Assembly (NCBI GenBank): GCA_013365325.1
Contig: JABVXV010000022.1
Location: 124,001 to 188,000, forward strand
DNA: 64,000 bases
From: Dipetalonema caudispina
Lineage: Eukaryota > Nematoda > Chromadorea > Rhabditida > Onchocercidae
Direction: 5' to 3'
This document shows positions 23,028 to 36,100 of this stretch, in pieces. The notes beneath the pieces were generated by a model. That model did not search any database. It worked only from the letters and a program-made list of their open reading frames with translations, and was not told where the DNA came from. The translations under genes were made by a program, and so were the position numbers. Numbering within the stretch: position 1 is the first letter of the stretch; each line of letters starts with the position of its first letter.

Positions 23028-25353
23028 ATGAAACATGCTCGAAGAAGTGCATTTCTGGATGATGTTGGCTTCTCACAACGATCAGTTGCTGATGGACGGC
23101 AAAGATTTGCAAAACGCGTTTCACGGGTAAGCTTACTTTCTGTCAGCTTTTGTAAGTTCCCTTGAAGATCATTTGATGGTTATTTATAATAGATACTCTC
23201 TGCGCAGAATTTATTACCGTGATGGAAGCAGATTATTTTCTCAACATGTTAGTAGTAGAAATCCCGTTATAGTACGACTTATTTGGGCCTTTTTATTCTG
23301 CAATAGTAATAGTTCTTAATTTGTTACTGTTCAGGTTGTGATCGCAGCAAGATGTACAGATCCATTGTTATGGACTTTTAGTTCATTTCTTGGACTTTTT
23401 GTTAGCGCTCTACAATCAATACCATTGGCAACAAATGGATGGGTATATGTTACTGAACCACGACCATACAATAAGACAAATGAAAACGGAGATTTGATGG
23501 TATATATGTTATTATTATGAAGCTTTGGGCTCATACCTAATACTATACTGCTTGAAATTTATTTTTACTTTTATTTACGTTCCTTTCCATTCTTCATTTT
23601 TATCAAAATCTTCGATCTTACCATAATCTCTTACCTTCTTTCAAAATATAATCCCAAAAAATCAGTAAACTAACATTTTTTTCAGGATACTAAATTTCTC
23701 TACAATGCCGGTTATTTTGTAATGTGTCGTGAGCACAAAGGAGAAGCTACTGAAGATATTCGACCATACTTATCAAGTAGGGCTGATTTCTTTTTTTCTG
23801 TTTAAGATTTAGCCTTTATCATTCTTCAGCTTTGTAGCTTTTACAATATCTGATTTATTGTCTGATAATTAGAAAAGGTGTCACTTAAGAATTATATCCA
23901 TTTTACGTTTTGCACAGCATTCAACTTTGCTAAAAATTCCTGTATTCTCGTGCTTCCTTACAGATGATAATTTGTGAGTTATCATAATTTGGCATCGACC
24001 CGATATCTCTTCACTGTCAAGAATATGATGCTTTCACTACTTGTTAGCTTTTTTTTGCTCATTTTCAGGTGAAGAAGCAGCATATCAGTGTTATTGGAAT
24101 CCAATCCTTACTGGGAAAGATCTGACGGAATTTAGTTCTGCAACTCTTGCTATTGAAGGTACATTATGATCTATCATTAATTAGCTAATCTTGGCTTATT
24201 TAGCACATGTATAATTCCAACAATACTTCTATTTTCAAGAATAAATATTTGCATAAAATACTTTCAGGACGTCTTGCATTGCCTACCTCAATGCATATTA
24301 TTGGTGTCACCATCTGTTACATGGCATTTTATTTCGGTCTCATTGGTCACATAAAACGCAGCTCAAAAACACTTCTTGCAGCAATAATGTATATTTTCGG
24401 AGGTAAACTGCATCATCTTTCAATAAATTGAATCAATTTTAATGCATACCATACATAATTTTAAGCTAAAACTAAAACATTGTCAGGCCTTGTCGTGCTG
24501 GTTGGCGTCCTACAGTTCGTTTGCATTGTTGACGATGAATTAGCGCCACGAATGAAACCGAATGCAGCTGGCGAACCATCTAAATTTAGTTTTGTATACG
24601 GTAACTTGTTTTTTCTCTTGTTTACTTCTTGCGCACATTTTATTTGAGTATCTATTGTAGGTTAAGATCGTAGAAATGGTGTATACGGTGTGTTGGTCAA
24701 TGCGGGAACGTCTAATGCATGCATTTTTAACACATGTATAAATTTAGGTAAGTAATGAAAAATTAAAAAAATTCAAATCGCTCATTTTGTCATTTCTAGG
24801 GTATTCATTCTTCTTTACTTCATTATCCTTTCTACCATTGCAAATGTGTGCCTGTTGTCATGCATTTCTTTATTTTCGACGCTTTCCGACTGCGCTTGAC
24901 AAAATGAAAATCGTACCTGGCCTTGAAGCGCAATGTTAGTTTTCTGTGATACCTTTAACAAAAATTATGAATAGCTACTTATTATAAACAGTGAGTGTAG
25001 CAAAGAGTAAGTCAAATTCAACTGCACAAATTTAACTTATGGACAGTGTGATATTTCTAATTTTCAAACGAAGAAAATTATTACTGAAATAAATGATAGT
25101 AGAGGGATAATTAATTAATATGCATGTTGCAGTGAGGCGCATCCAAGTAGTGATGGCGTTAGATTCGCCTCCACCTGAAACACTTCAGAAAGGGTCCATA
25201 TGTGCTATCGTGTATTCCAATCAGTCAAGTAGTCGGAAGTCATCACGTCATAACCTTAATTCACCCCTTCTGATCCATTCACCAGTTATGATCCCTCCAT
25301 CATTCCCAGAACCATTATCAGCAACAACCGCTCATAATTCAGTAAATCATTAG
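23028..25353 (+). CDS. Stargazin/claudin-like four-helix membrane protein
   Basis: Member of the PMP22/claudin/CACNG superfamily, closest by eye to TARP/stargazin proteins, which modulate glutamate receptors or calcium channels. Exons 23028-23126, 23335-23499, 23686-23776, 24069-24158, 24268-24402, 24487-24600, 24800-24934, 25133-25353; 349 aa. Helix 1 WTFSSFLGLFVSALQSIPLA, followed by the family-like NGWVYVTEPRPYN and a first extracellular loop with CREHKG and AYQCYWN. Helix 2 starts MHIIGVTICYMAFYF, helix 3 GGLVVLVGVLQFVCIVD, helix 4 VYGYSFFFTSLSF, which resembles the stargazin SYGWSFYFG block. The C-terminal tail is Ser/Pro-rich. All internal phases agree. The start is uncertain: an upstream ATG at 22929 could splice in. 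AATAAA at 25549-25554. C. elegans STG-1/STG-2 or NSY-4 are candidate relatives. Confidence 0.85.
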
Positions 25354-26264
25354 TGATCATAATATACATAATCCAGCATTTTCAACAGTTTCCTGCAAAT
25401 TTTTAACAAATCCTTGAAGGTGCGTTTCAAATTGTTGTGCAGAAAATTTTTATCACTGAATCTTAAACTCTCTACTTAGTAAATGGCATTTTGGGTTGCA
25501 TTTTTGTGATGGTTATTGGGATGAAATGTGACTTGTTGGTTAACAAAAAATAAAACTGATAGAAATAAAGTCAGATGAGACGTACATGAAAACAAGCAGA
25601 TGTGAGCATATAATGTTTAAATCATACAAAATAAGTATGTTATTAAAATCAGTATTTGATATCACAATGTCACACAATTTTTCACAATTGGATTTTAAAA
25701 AAAGTTTGATAACAAGATAATCTTGATCTTATTTTGAGCCTTAGATTATTTCGCAAAATTGTTTTTTTTTCCAACTGAGAATTCTTTTTGCTGATATTTG
25801 GAAATTACATTTTTTTGCAAGGGAATTATTAACGGCAAGGATCACTTCAAAGAAACTGTTAAACTCTTTTTATCAAAGTAAAATTACAAAAATGCTTGGT
25901 TGATATCATTTAAATCGTATTTTTTTTTTTCTTTCAAAATTTCATCCTTCGTTCACCTTTTAGCTTCATTTAAAATACTTCGTAGATAAATATGCTTTCA
26001 AAATATTTGTAAAATATTTCTTTCCTAATCAATTTACTTAGCGATTTAGATTTTATATCATAAATAATGCATGGTCGAAAAGGTAATAAGAAGATGATTG
26101 AGAAAGAATACCACGATGGAAGCAAAATTACCATCGCAATGTACATACATCATTGGAACACACCGATCGTACATTATACAATGCGCAATATAGAGCAATT
26201 AAATGCTGTTTCTATATAAATAACCTGTAGATGTCCAGTTTTCTTTAAGCTTATATCTTCCCCT

Positions 26265-26295
26265 CATTATTACGATTGAAATTGTCGTAATAATG
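26265..26295. repeat. Inverted repeat, 11-bp arms, 9-base loop
   Basis: CATTATTACGA (26265-26275) and its exact reverse complement (26285-26295) flank TTGAAATTG. Confidence 0.85.
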
Positions 26296-29200
26296 TCGAT
26301 AATGTTATTGATTTTTCTGTTTAAGAAAACATTTAGGAGAATCTTACCGGATTAAACATTTGAAAACGGAATAAAACTACATTTTGATGCAAAAATGGAT
26401 TATTACCTTTACAGAACAGAAGCAGAGTATATATATTTATCTATTAATAATTGAAAAGAGAACATCTTTCCCATTTGTTATGCATAAATGAGTTGAAGAT
26501 TTCGGATATCGACCCATCACACTTATAATTTGTTCTGCCACAAAATTTTTTCCGTAATTTTCAGTGGTGAGAGTTAGAATGAAAAAGAAAAGAAAAAAAA
26601 AAAAAGGAGGAGAAGAAACTACTAAAGCATTGCTAATCCTTTTCTGACAAGTCTTTGCCTCCTATTTCATTTAACCTGTTCGTGTCACTATCCTTTTTCT
26701 TTTCATTTTCAAATTAAAATATTTATGGACATCATTTATGATCAAACTATTTATATTTGCTATAGGGAACAATCGAATCTTGGCTTAAGTAAATAAACAG
26801 GAGTGAAATTCAAAATAAAGCAGACAGTATTTCCCCAAAGAAACAATTGGCGGATGACCTTTTTCAAATGGCAGATGACCATAATGAAGCAAAAGAAGTA
26901 TAATACACCAATGGTTGTTGGATGAGTATGTTGTTTGGGAGGTAGAGGGAAGGGGATACGCATTAAATAATTCCCATTTATTGTTGACAATTCTATACAG
27001 TTTTCCATCGGGTAAAAGAGGTCAAGTGGTTAATGTGTTGATATGTGTTTACAAAACGACGGTTACCATTGTCCGAACAACAACATCAGGGATACCCGTT
27101 AACGCTTCATCTAATCAAAATGAATATTTTCCATTTATTCCATCAACTTGATAATATTTCTGAGAAAATAAAAAAGGGTTGATTTATTGGTTATCGAAAA
27201 TTTCTGACTTTCGAGCCTGAACGTCACTTCTATCAATAATTCATAAAACAATAACAAGCTGTTTTACCTGAGTTCATGTTGCAGAATATTTTGACTGCTA
27301 AACTAGTACCTAACTTTATTTGAAGGGAATAATTTTTATCAAATAGGAAGGAATTAAGGTAGAGATAATACAAATTAGTAGAGGAGAATTAGAATAAAGA
27401 GACGTTGGTTATGAAATTATTTACTGATTCAACGTATCATTTTTACATCATTGTAAACTGTTCGTCGCATCATTTTGCGTCAACTTCTGATGAAAAGCTA
27501 TGCGATTTTAACGATAACAGTTTCAAAAGATGATATGATTATTTCAACCTCCGTTTTGTAGAGTAACTGTGGCTGCTTAGCTATATAACAATAAACATAA
27601 CCATGCATATCTTTAAATTATCCCTCTTATCATTCTTCTCATTATGGTCATCTATGGCTATGCTGCTTCAAGTAATAATGTCTAGTCGATTTCTTTCTAT
27701 GTCTACTCAAATAATGCCAATGAGTTTCGATAAATACCTTCTGATAAGCAGCAGCAGCAATAGCAGCAGCAGCGACAAAAGCAGTAACAGTAGCAGCTGT
27801 CGCGGCCTAGTCGTGGATGTACGTGCGATGCACCCTCGCCTGCAATTATCGACCTTCGTCGGCAGGCGCCAATTGGCGGATAACATTCGATTCGTGTGGT
27901 TAATTGCAAAATTATGACGAGCAGGCATGCAGTGTTATAGACATAGACACACATGCATGCATGCCACCTCGTTGCCCTCCTCGCATGCGTATCGCTTTCT
28001 TGCTGAGATATTGAAATAGATTTTAGATGCTTATGACCGAACAAGAACGGGAGAGGTAAGATGAATGGGGAAGAGTTGGAGGAAGAGGTTGGGAAGGAGA
28101 TGAAGAAAGCAGGTTATCATAATAGCTCGTGAAATTTTGAGGTCACGTCGTGCATCACCATTATTATTGACAAGGATCTCATGCTTTTCTCTACCCTTTT
28201 GTTCCCCTTTATTATCATATGAAATATTCATTCAAGGGACCATTGTTCAATTTCCTTCTTTACCACTCCCTATAACTACTGTATCAGGGTCACACATTTG
28301 AATTTGAATTTTGCATTGTATTATTATCGTATATTTTCTACATGGTTTAACTGATCACTGCAATTATAATTACTTTTTATTGTTTTATCTAAATTTTTGT
28401 AAATATCAAGAAATGAACTGAATGGAAGTAACATACGAAAAGCGGAATAAATTCTCCTTAATCTTTTTGTCAGAGTAGTAATTGTGAAAAGAAAGAATTA
28501 TGAGTTGAAACAATGGCAATTCTACTCTTTACTCTATCCTATTATTAGTCGCAGATATTTTCATCCGTCTTGTTGCACATTTAAATGTTATGAACTGTCT
28601 AATCTGTCATAACTTCTTTAAAATTACTGACAAAAATTATTTGCAAGTTTTCATGAAAGTTAAAAATTTCATATCGTAATATTTTTATGCATTCATTGTT
28701 AAGTTCAGATAAATATTACGTTCACACTTACAGCTAAAATGTTAACTTCTATCAGTATGTTTGGTTTTTTTTTTTTTTTTTTTTTTGTAAGCTTAGTCCA
28801 TGTTATTTAGTGTAAAAATAGGTGAATAAGATATTAACAGTATTGGAATGTTAATGTTATTCTGAGCAATGGAAAGAACAGTTAGTCTTGTCGGTGTAAC
28901 GATCTTGCACCGATTAGATTTTCATACATATTTTTAGTTATTATATCTACAGTAACAAACCGGATACTGTAACACATATAATCAATGATATTGCAAAATA
29001 TTCCTTCTATTGTATATAATTGAGCATTTTGGTACATCACTACTTTTCACTATCCGATCGTAATTTCCTATTTCATTATCAATTTACATTTGTACCTTTA
29101 ATTTTCTTTATAAGTTTTTTAATCTAATTGCTCTTTGAACCTTAGCTTAACATGTTCGAAGATGCCACCGGTTGTAGAGAGAAGATAGGAGGAGGAACAG

Positions 29201-29877
29201 CCACCATATGTTCAAGAAACAATGAATAAATGAACGAGACGTGTAAAGCTGGCAGTTCAATAAACTTCTGCGATTATGGATGGATACTCGATATTGAGGG
29301 GTGAAGTTTTGAACGAACTATTTGATAGGACTCATCTATAAGCTATTGCTTTATCACTGATAAAAGTAATTCTCTAAAAACTCATTACCGTTATATAATT
29401 GTAAAAGTAAATTGAAAGTATCCCATTGAAGCCACATTCAACACTGAGCCTTGTGGATAAAACATATTGAGTAGGACATCTTGAAGTTACATTCTTATAA
29501 AATTGCAAAATTATCATGTTTTTTTTTTTTTTTCAAATATTTTTGTATTACCTATTTGTGGATTAATTGCAATCTTTATAATGATAAGATCATTAGTATT
29601 CTATCCATCTGTGCATCATGACAACTTTTCTTCACTTACCTCCCGGATATGCTGTGATAACAAAAAAAAGAAAAATGCTTAAGTTATGAATAATTCACAT
29701 CCATTTAGCGGACACTTTTTTGTAATTCATTTTTTGCCGATTTGCTCATCCTTACATATGTTTTGGCACATGCTACAAATTTTTTCGACCGACGCCTTTA
29801 TGTGATCTTGTCTTGTCGATCATCTGATCAATTGTCAATCTTAGTTGTGTATCAAACAGATTTGATTTTTGAATATC

Positions 29878-29912
<35 letters not shown>

Positions 29913-30006
29913 AATGGGATGAAAGAGAAACATTTTGTAGAATATATTCAAGTATCTAAAGTTACTTCTTTTAGACTTATATTTGAGGATATCATTTATT
30001 TGTTAT

Positions 30007-30116
30007 CCAATTATAGCTTATATTTTCAGACCAAATTTTTAGCCAAGAATTTATCGACAGAAATCAATTTATGATATTTTGCGCTGTTTTTACCAATTAT
30101 AGCTTATATTTTCAGA
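30007..30116. repeat. 24-bp direct repeat, 86-bp period
   Basis: Identical 24-mers at 30007-30030 and 30093-30116, each starting CCAATTATAGC. The DNA between them is A+T-rich and unremarkable. Confidence 0.85.
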
Positions 30117-30678
30117 TTTCGAGGAAATTGTTCTCATACATCTTCTCATTCTTTTCTCCCACTCCTTTTTTTCTGAAAAATGATGTATTATAGACTAAAA
30201 TCATATTTGGACTAGTTCTGATTCATTTAGCTGTATGAGTTTTATCAGCTAATTAGTGTTCATATAAAAAAGATCTTATTGATTACTTGTTAAGATGTTT
30301 TTTGCTTCAAATTTTATCAGTTGGTAGTACTAATGAACTGGTACAAACCATAAAAAGTAGCCAATAAAATTATCCGTACAGCGAAAAAAGCAAAGATCGT
30401 AGAAAAGGATAAAGGGGTGAAATAATTGTGTCCAAGAAATGTCGTCTTCAATGAGATGAGGCATGTGGTCTAACATTGATCCTATCCTGCGGTTATCTTA
30501 TCCCTCTCCTCTGTCCGCTATGTAGTAAATCAATGCTTTCGTAGCATTCACTCCGTATTGCATGCGACTTGACCCCTTCAAATGCTTTCTTTCAGCGCTA
30601 ATTCATCTGTCGTCCATTTCAGCAAATACATTTAAGCCGTGCCAATGTTCTCATTGATTATCAAGAGCAGATAGATAG

Positions 30679-31781
30679 TCAAGGTCAGATCCTGTTCCAG
30701 CTGGATGAATGAGATGACTGTTTAACGAAGTCCAATGCCATCTGTCAATTTCGCCGCAATATTGCTAATTGATTTGCCTCCATTGGTTATATACGACAAT
30801 AGATTTTTTATTTAATAATTCTTTAGATCATCACTATTCCTTTATTAAGTTGAGTAATCATTTTCTCCATCAGCTACGAAGAGAGAGGAAGAGAGAGAGA
30901 CTTGGATTTGAATGCAATTTCCTTCTATTGTCTTCAAACTTGTTTATCTTCACATTTATTTTGTTTTATTGGGATCGTTGCGTCTTGCTATTCATTTAAA
31001 AGTTTAAGTTAGCATCGAAAAATAGGATAAATGGAGTGTTTGCGGTTGAATGTTTCAATTGTCTTTTATCATCGAATGATCTGTGAACTTTTAAAATGCA
31101 ACAGAAATGACCCATTGGTATAACAACAAATTTTTTGGTGAGATGTTTTAGACTTGAGAAGAAGGCTTATCCTGTGGACAACTTCGCAGGTCAAAGGTCA
31201 GCATTATTTAAAGTCTCAATGGCCATCAATAGCTGGTATGTCTGTATGCGCAGAACACACACACACATACACATACGTACATACAGAGAGAATGGGCAGT
31301 GGATAGGTATGTGGGGGTGTTATGGTTTTCATTTGTGGAAGGGTGAATGGGGCGGTGCTAAATGCTAAGTGGGTGAGCGGTGAGCTGACGATCAGGCGGT
31401 CATAAGTTCAGGATTGACAGAGGTCATGCGAAGATGTGAGATGGTGTGATCTGATTTATAGCTCTGTTCACGGGAAGTGGTACGTTTGTCATGAGCAACT
31501 TTGCCTTCGTTGAGGGTAATTGACATCAACTTGGCTCTGCTGCTCAAGATGACAGTGCCCTTCATTTCCCACAATTTCTCCTAATTTCAGTAATTTGTTT
31601 TTTTTTGTGTATATGTGTTTGTTTCGTTCCTTAACCTTTATCTTAAATTATAGAGCTAAGTACATATGTAATTGTAGCCCTAAAATATGACCTGCAATTA
31701 CAACTTCTCTGTATTTAGGTGACCTACATTAATGATCTTTGACTTAATGGCATTGTATACAATGAATCCATAGAGTGACCT
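30679..31781. promoter_or_regulatory. Cluster of nuclear-receptor half-sites including a perfect DR1
   Basis: TCAAGGTCA at 30679-30687 (extended monomer site), AGGTCA-A-AGGTCA at 31188-31200 (perfect direct repeat with one-base spacer, the DR1 type bound by HNF4/RXR-like receptors), AGGTCA at 31421-31426, and TGACCT at 31688, 31720 (within AGGTGACCT) and 31776. Seven half-sites in 1.1 kb is far above what the base composition predicts. Function is inferred from motif only. Confidence 0.4.
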
Positions 31782-32133
31782 TTTTCGACATATGGCTTTT
31801 AGTGCTATGCTGCATCGATCACCTTCCACTTATGGAGTTTTTTTACACGTTGTGCTCTCATCGTTTTCTGCTATCGAAGTTGTTGCAATAAGAACATTTT
31901 TCAAACAAAGTTTCCAATGGTGTTATATTTAAATAAAATTCAAATAAATAAATTACCGGCCAGCAGTCACACATAATACACACATTCTATGCTTCTTGTT
32001 GTAAGATAAATTGTGCAATGGATGGAAATATTCAAAGATACAAAATGCTCTTTCTTTGTGAAATCATCCAATTTCATCCGTTACTCTACAGGTTTATTGA
32101 CGGAGAATAGATCGACAAAATTGGATTCACATA

Positions 32134-32199
32134 CTTGTGGATATAAATGATGTGGTCAGTAGTTCTCTTGTGGATATAAATGATGTGGTCAGTAGTTCT
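32134..32199. repeat. Perfect 33-bp tandem duplication
   Basis: Two identical adjacent 33-base units beginning CTTGTGGATATAAATGATG, followed by the first four bases of a third. No gene here; perfect identity suggests a recent event. Confidence 0.95.
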
Positions 32200-33138
32200 C
32201 TTGGAAATATTTATCAAATAGCTTATCACTAAATAACTGATTCATATCATACCGTAAAATATTTTTAAAAAAAATTACTGAAATAATCGATGTTTTTTAT
32301 CAATATATAGCTTACAAGTAACAATAAAAGATCTTATGAGTCAGATGAGTTGTCAAGTTTTGAAGCTTAAATTACTTGTTCAGTCCAAAGTGAGGAGCAA
32401 GAATGAATTTAATTCACTCATGAGATTCTGTAGGAATCTGGTGATTTGCTCAATCCCTGCCTATAAATTCTTCAGGTGGTTGTTCTAATAATGAAAATCA
32501 ATTGGTCAAAAAATTTAAGCGATGCTTTCTACATAACATATGATTATTGACGAGAGAATTTGATTCATTGCTATGCATTGATACATTTCGAAGAAGAAGA
32601 AGAAGGAGCTCACTCCTTGTTTTTATGAGACGACCATCTGGAAAATATAGTCGAATACACTCCCACCTAAGAGTACATTGGAACACACCTAAACTTTAGG
32701 GTTAAGATGATGGATCATTCCCATCTAATAGAGAGGTTGAGATAAATTGAAGCAATTTGAAAGATGAGACTAGTCGTGAGTGGATCGGTCCAACATCACA
32801 ACTTTGCCGTCTTTTTTCTTTTTTTTTTTTTTTCTGTTTGAAATAAATTCTTTTTTTTCTGTTTGATAAACTAACAAATACACATAGAAGTTGTGAAATT
32901 TTTGAGTAAGAAATAATTGGTACACGAAAGAGCAGTAATTAAAAAAATACCCAATTATTCAAAAATAACATCAAACACAATAGTTTAAATAATGGAAAAT
33001 TATGTGAAAGAAATGAAGATGAAATTTGACAAGATGATATGCTTAGCTGATGTGATACAAATGAAAAACATCGAAAATGGGCATTTATTATAAATTAATG
33101 GGTAAAATAATATGTAATAAAACATACAGCTGAAATAC

Positions 33139-36100
33139 TCATTGATAACAAGCGGTCTTCAAAAGAGAACAATTATTCAATAAATGTTCAGAAAAATTAG
33201 GTATCTGATTCTTTTTTTGTTCACGAATTAAATCACGTACAAATTCACCCTTTAAAGCTTTTAAGCATTTACGATAAGTTGCCAGCGAACGATATCGTAC
33301 CATTTCGATTGAGGGAAGATGTGGTTGATGGACAACGAATGCATCCGGTAATACAGTAAATTCGTAACTGAATTAAATGGTTAATAATAGGTGGATATGA
33401 ACAATGAACAAAAATGTAACTTATGGATGAAATGGGATCCTGATAAAGACTTATGAAAAACAAATAAAGGTAGGAGGAATAAAAGAAATTTGTGAATGGT
33501 GAAAAACATTTTAGAAGATGTGCTGAGAGAAATAAAAAAGTAAATATACCTAGCAGCATTAAGTGACATCATATGGGATACTTTGTTCCAACCGAAACCA
33601 ACAAATCGTTGATCATAAGGTGGTAATCCACTACGTTTCACTACAACATATGGCTCATAATCAGTCCTCCATGAAACCTATAAATATTTGCAAACTTTAT
33701 CATAGTAAAGGCAAAGAGATATTAAGAGAGTAAAGCTTCAAATGATTCAATTTTCCCTAGAATACCGAATATTCTCGATCAGCATATTTCCAACGATCAT
33801 AGTCAGTAGCAGCATGACCATGAATCCACAAATCTCGTCGAAAAATCTGCATACGTCGCGCATCTAGTTCTTTTAACAATTCATTTTTGGTAAGAGGAAC
33901 CACTGGAATTCGACTACCGATATATTCAAAGGCTGGCACAACAAACGCTCTTTTGTTTGTTGAATTGGTCATTACCAACTTTTTACATAATAACGTGTAT
34001 AGTCCTGAAATACGCATAAAAATGCAAATTTCTAGGAAGAAGATATGGAAAGATTTCAAGGAAGATGGAAGGATCGTTGAAAACAACTCTGATGCAATAA
34101 GATGTGATGTGGATAATAACCAATACTATAGTAAGTATGTGAATTAAAATATCAATGATAAGAATCAGTCCCTCATTCGAACTTTGATAGATTATTCACA
34201 CAACCAAATGCTTCTAGACAGCTTGATTTCGAGGATTTTAATTATGAAATACACAAAATGTATAATTACAGAGAGTTTTAATACCGATGTTAATTATTTC
34301 GGAAAAAATCACCTAGTCCTGGTGTGAAATCGACATCGGCCAGAAAAACAAATGATGCATCGTTGCTGTTATTAAGTGCAACATTTCGAAGATAATTTAT
34401 AGGATAGTGTGTCTGTAAGTGAAATATTAGTTAACAAAATACGATCGTTTTATGAAGTGTCCAAGAACTAAAAAGTGTAATAAATAAAACTAACGCCTTC
34501 TTTATAGACAGCATGTAATGCAACATTAGTTCGATTAGCAAGAGTATCATCGAAAAATTGAATTAGCAATGAAAGCTCAGAATCGGTAACATAAACGGCA
34601 GCTGATACAGGTCCAGTCCAGTATTGCAGTAACGCATTAAAATGCATCAAACGATCCACGCTGAACTGTGTTGTCAAAACAACATTCTTTGGAGTGGCCT
34701 GAACGTTTCAGTTGTTTCTTTTTCCTGTTACCACAACGGAACCAATGCTGGACTTATAAGGCAATAATTCCAAAACGCTATATGATACTGAAATCAGCTC
34801 AGTAATGAGGAATCTGGGATAGCTATGCATAATACTCCGTATCTAACAAATGTGGAAGGCGTAACAGTAATACAAAGAAATGTATCATCATTTTTATTAC
34901 TCTCAACGAAACCTCATACAACATTCTAGTAAGGGTTATCAAAGTAAAGATGTCATCTTCGCGAATGTTTCGACTGATCTCACAACATCTCCTTCCCTTC
35001 AGACATTTCTAAATGATGACATGATATTAAAAATTATGCTGCACAATTTACAAACTGTTGTTGATTAAATTTAAACAGGCTTCCCTAATTACAGAGACTT
35101 ACAGTAAAATTGTACGGACGTACGTACAATAACGTACGATACGTGATCCATCGAGCATGCCGTATCTCACTGCATCCATCATCGTTATCATCATATTCAG
35201 ATACTTTGTCAGGTATTGAATATTCTTGTTGCTAGAGAGGTTATTAATTTCCATTACATTTTCTTTTTCGTTTAGAAAATATGCAATATATTAGTCTAAA
35301 TACTATATAATCAGCATTGATTTAAATCTCACGGTGAACGTATGCAGTCATTTGTGAAGTCATAATTTGCATTTGATAAAATTTTTCTCATTTGCAAAAA
35401 TTTTCAAAATAACAGCAAAACGAACTGTGTATCTGCGCATATGTAAGCATACGTTTATTGTTATTTCTGAATATTAGTTGTAAGTTATTATACATGTATG
35501 TATGTGAGAATGTACAGTTATATTCATGTGTTAATTTCAAACTTATTTCTTAATTTTTCATAAAAAAGAAGTGAAAATGGAAAACTAACAGAATCAGAAT
35601 TACAATGGATTGTATTAGATCGAAACATATTGCCATCCATATCCCTTACACTGTCATAATATCGACGGAAGAACATTGCAAAACGATTCACTGTTCGCGT
35701 TTTAAGAGGTGAATTCCAGTGAATCAACTAGAAATGAAATATTTACTGCCATATTTGTGGTTCAATTAGAATAACAACGATTATATTTACCTTCAAGCGA
35801 GAAATTTCCACAGGGCATAAGTCCTGTTGTGACTGGAATCCCAACTGAAAGTTCCACTCACAAGGAAGTTTTTGTACAATCCACTGATGATCGTTTATAA
35901 CCGCATTGATTACATCCTAAACACAATAAATGAACTTCCAGAAATCCGCTTTCTTAAACCATACTATAAAGCAAAGGGATCAAAGGTCAAGGAAGCAGTT
36001 AGTTGTATCAAGTTTGAGTTCCATTCTGGAAAGACAGTAAGCAGTAATGGCTGGTGTCCAGAGAGAAATGATCCCTAAGTCATCCAAAATGATGGATTAC

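Larger units (their letters stand above)
25354..33138. other. 7.8-kb interval without recognised genes
   Basis: Lies between the 3' ends of the stargazin-like (+) and LARGE (-) genes. It holds a hairpin at 26265, an AGC-rich higher-GC patch at 27740-27990, a 32-base A-run at 29879-29910, a 24-bp direct repeat at 30007/30093, a nuclear-receptor half-site cluster at 30679-31781, a CA-rich stretch near 31255 and a 33-bp tandem duplication at 32134. Short open frames exist on both strands but none shows splice context or family resemblance. Unusually long for this window, it may be regulatory or contain non-coding RNA genes. Confidence 0.5.

Noticed and set aside
34148..34312. Possible extra exon between LARGE exons 11 and 12
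   Set aside because: Phases of the flanking exons already agree and the joined sequence matches the family without a gap.
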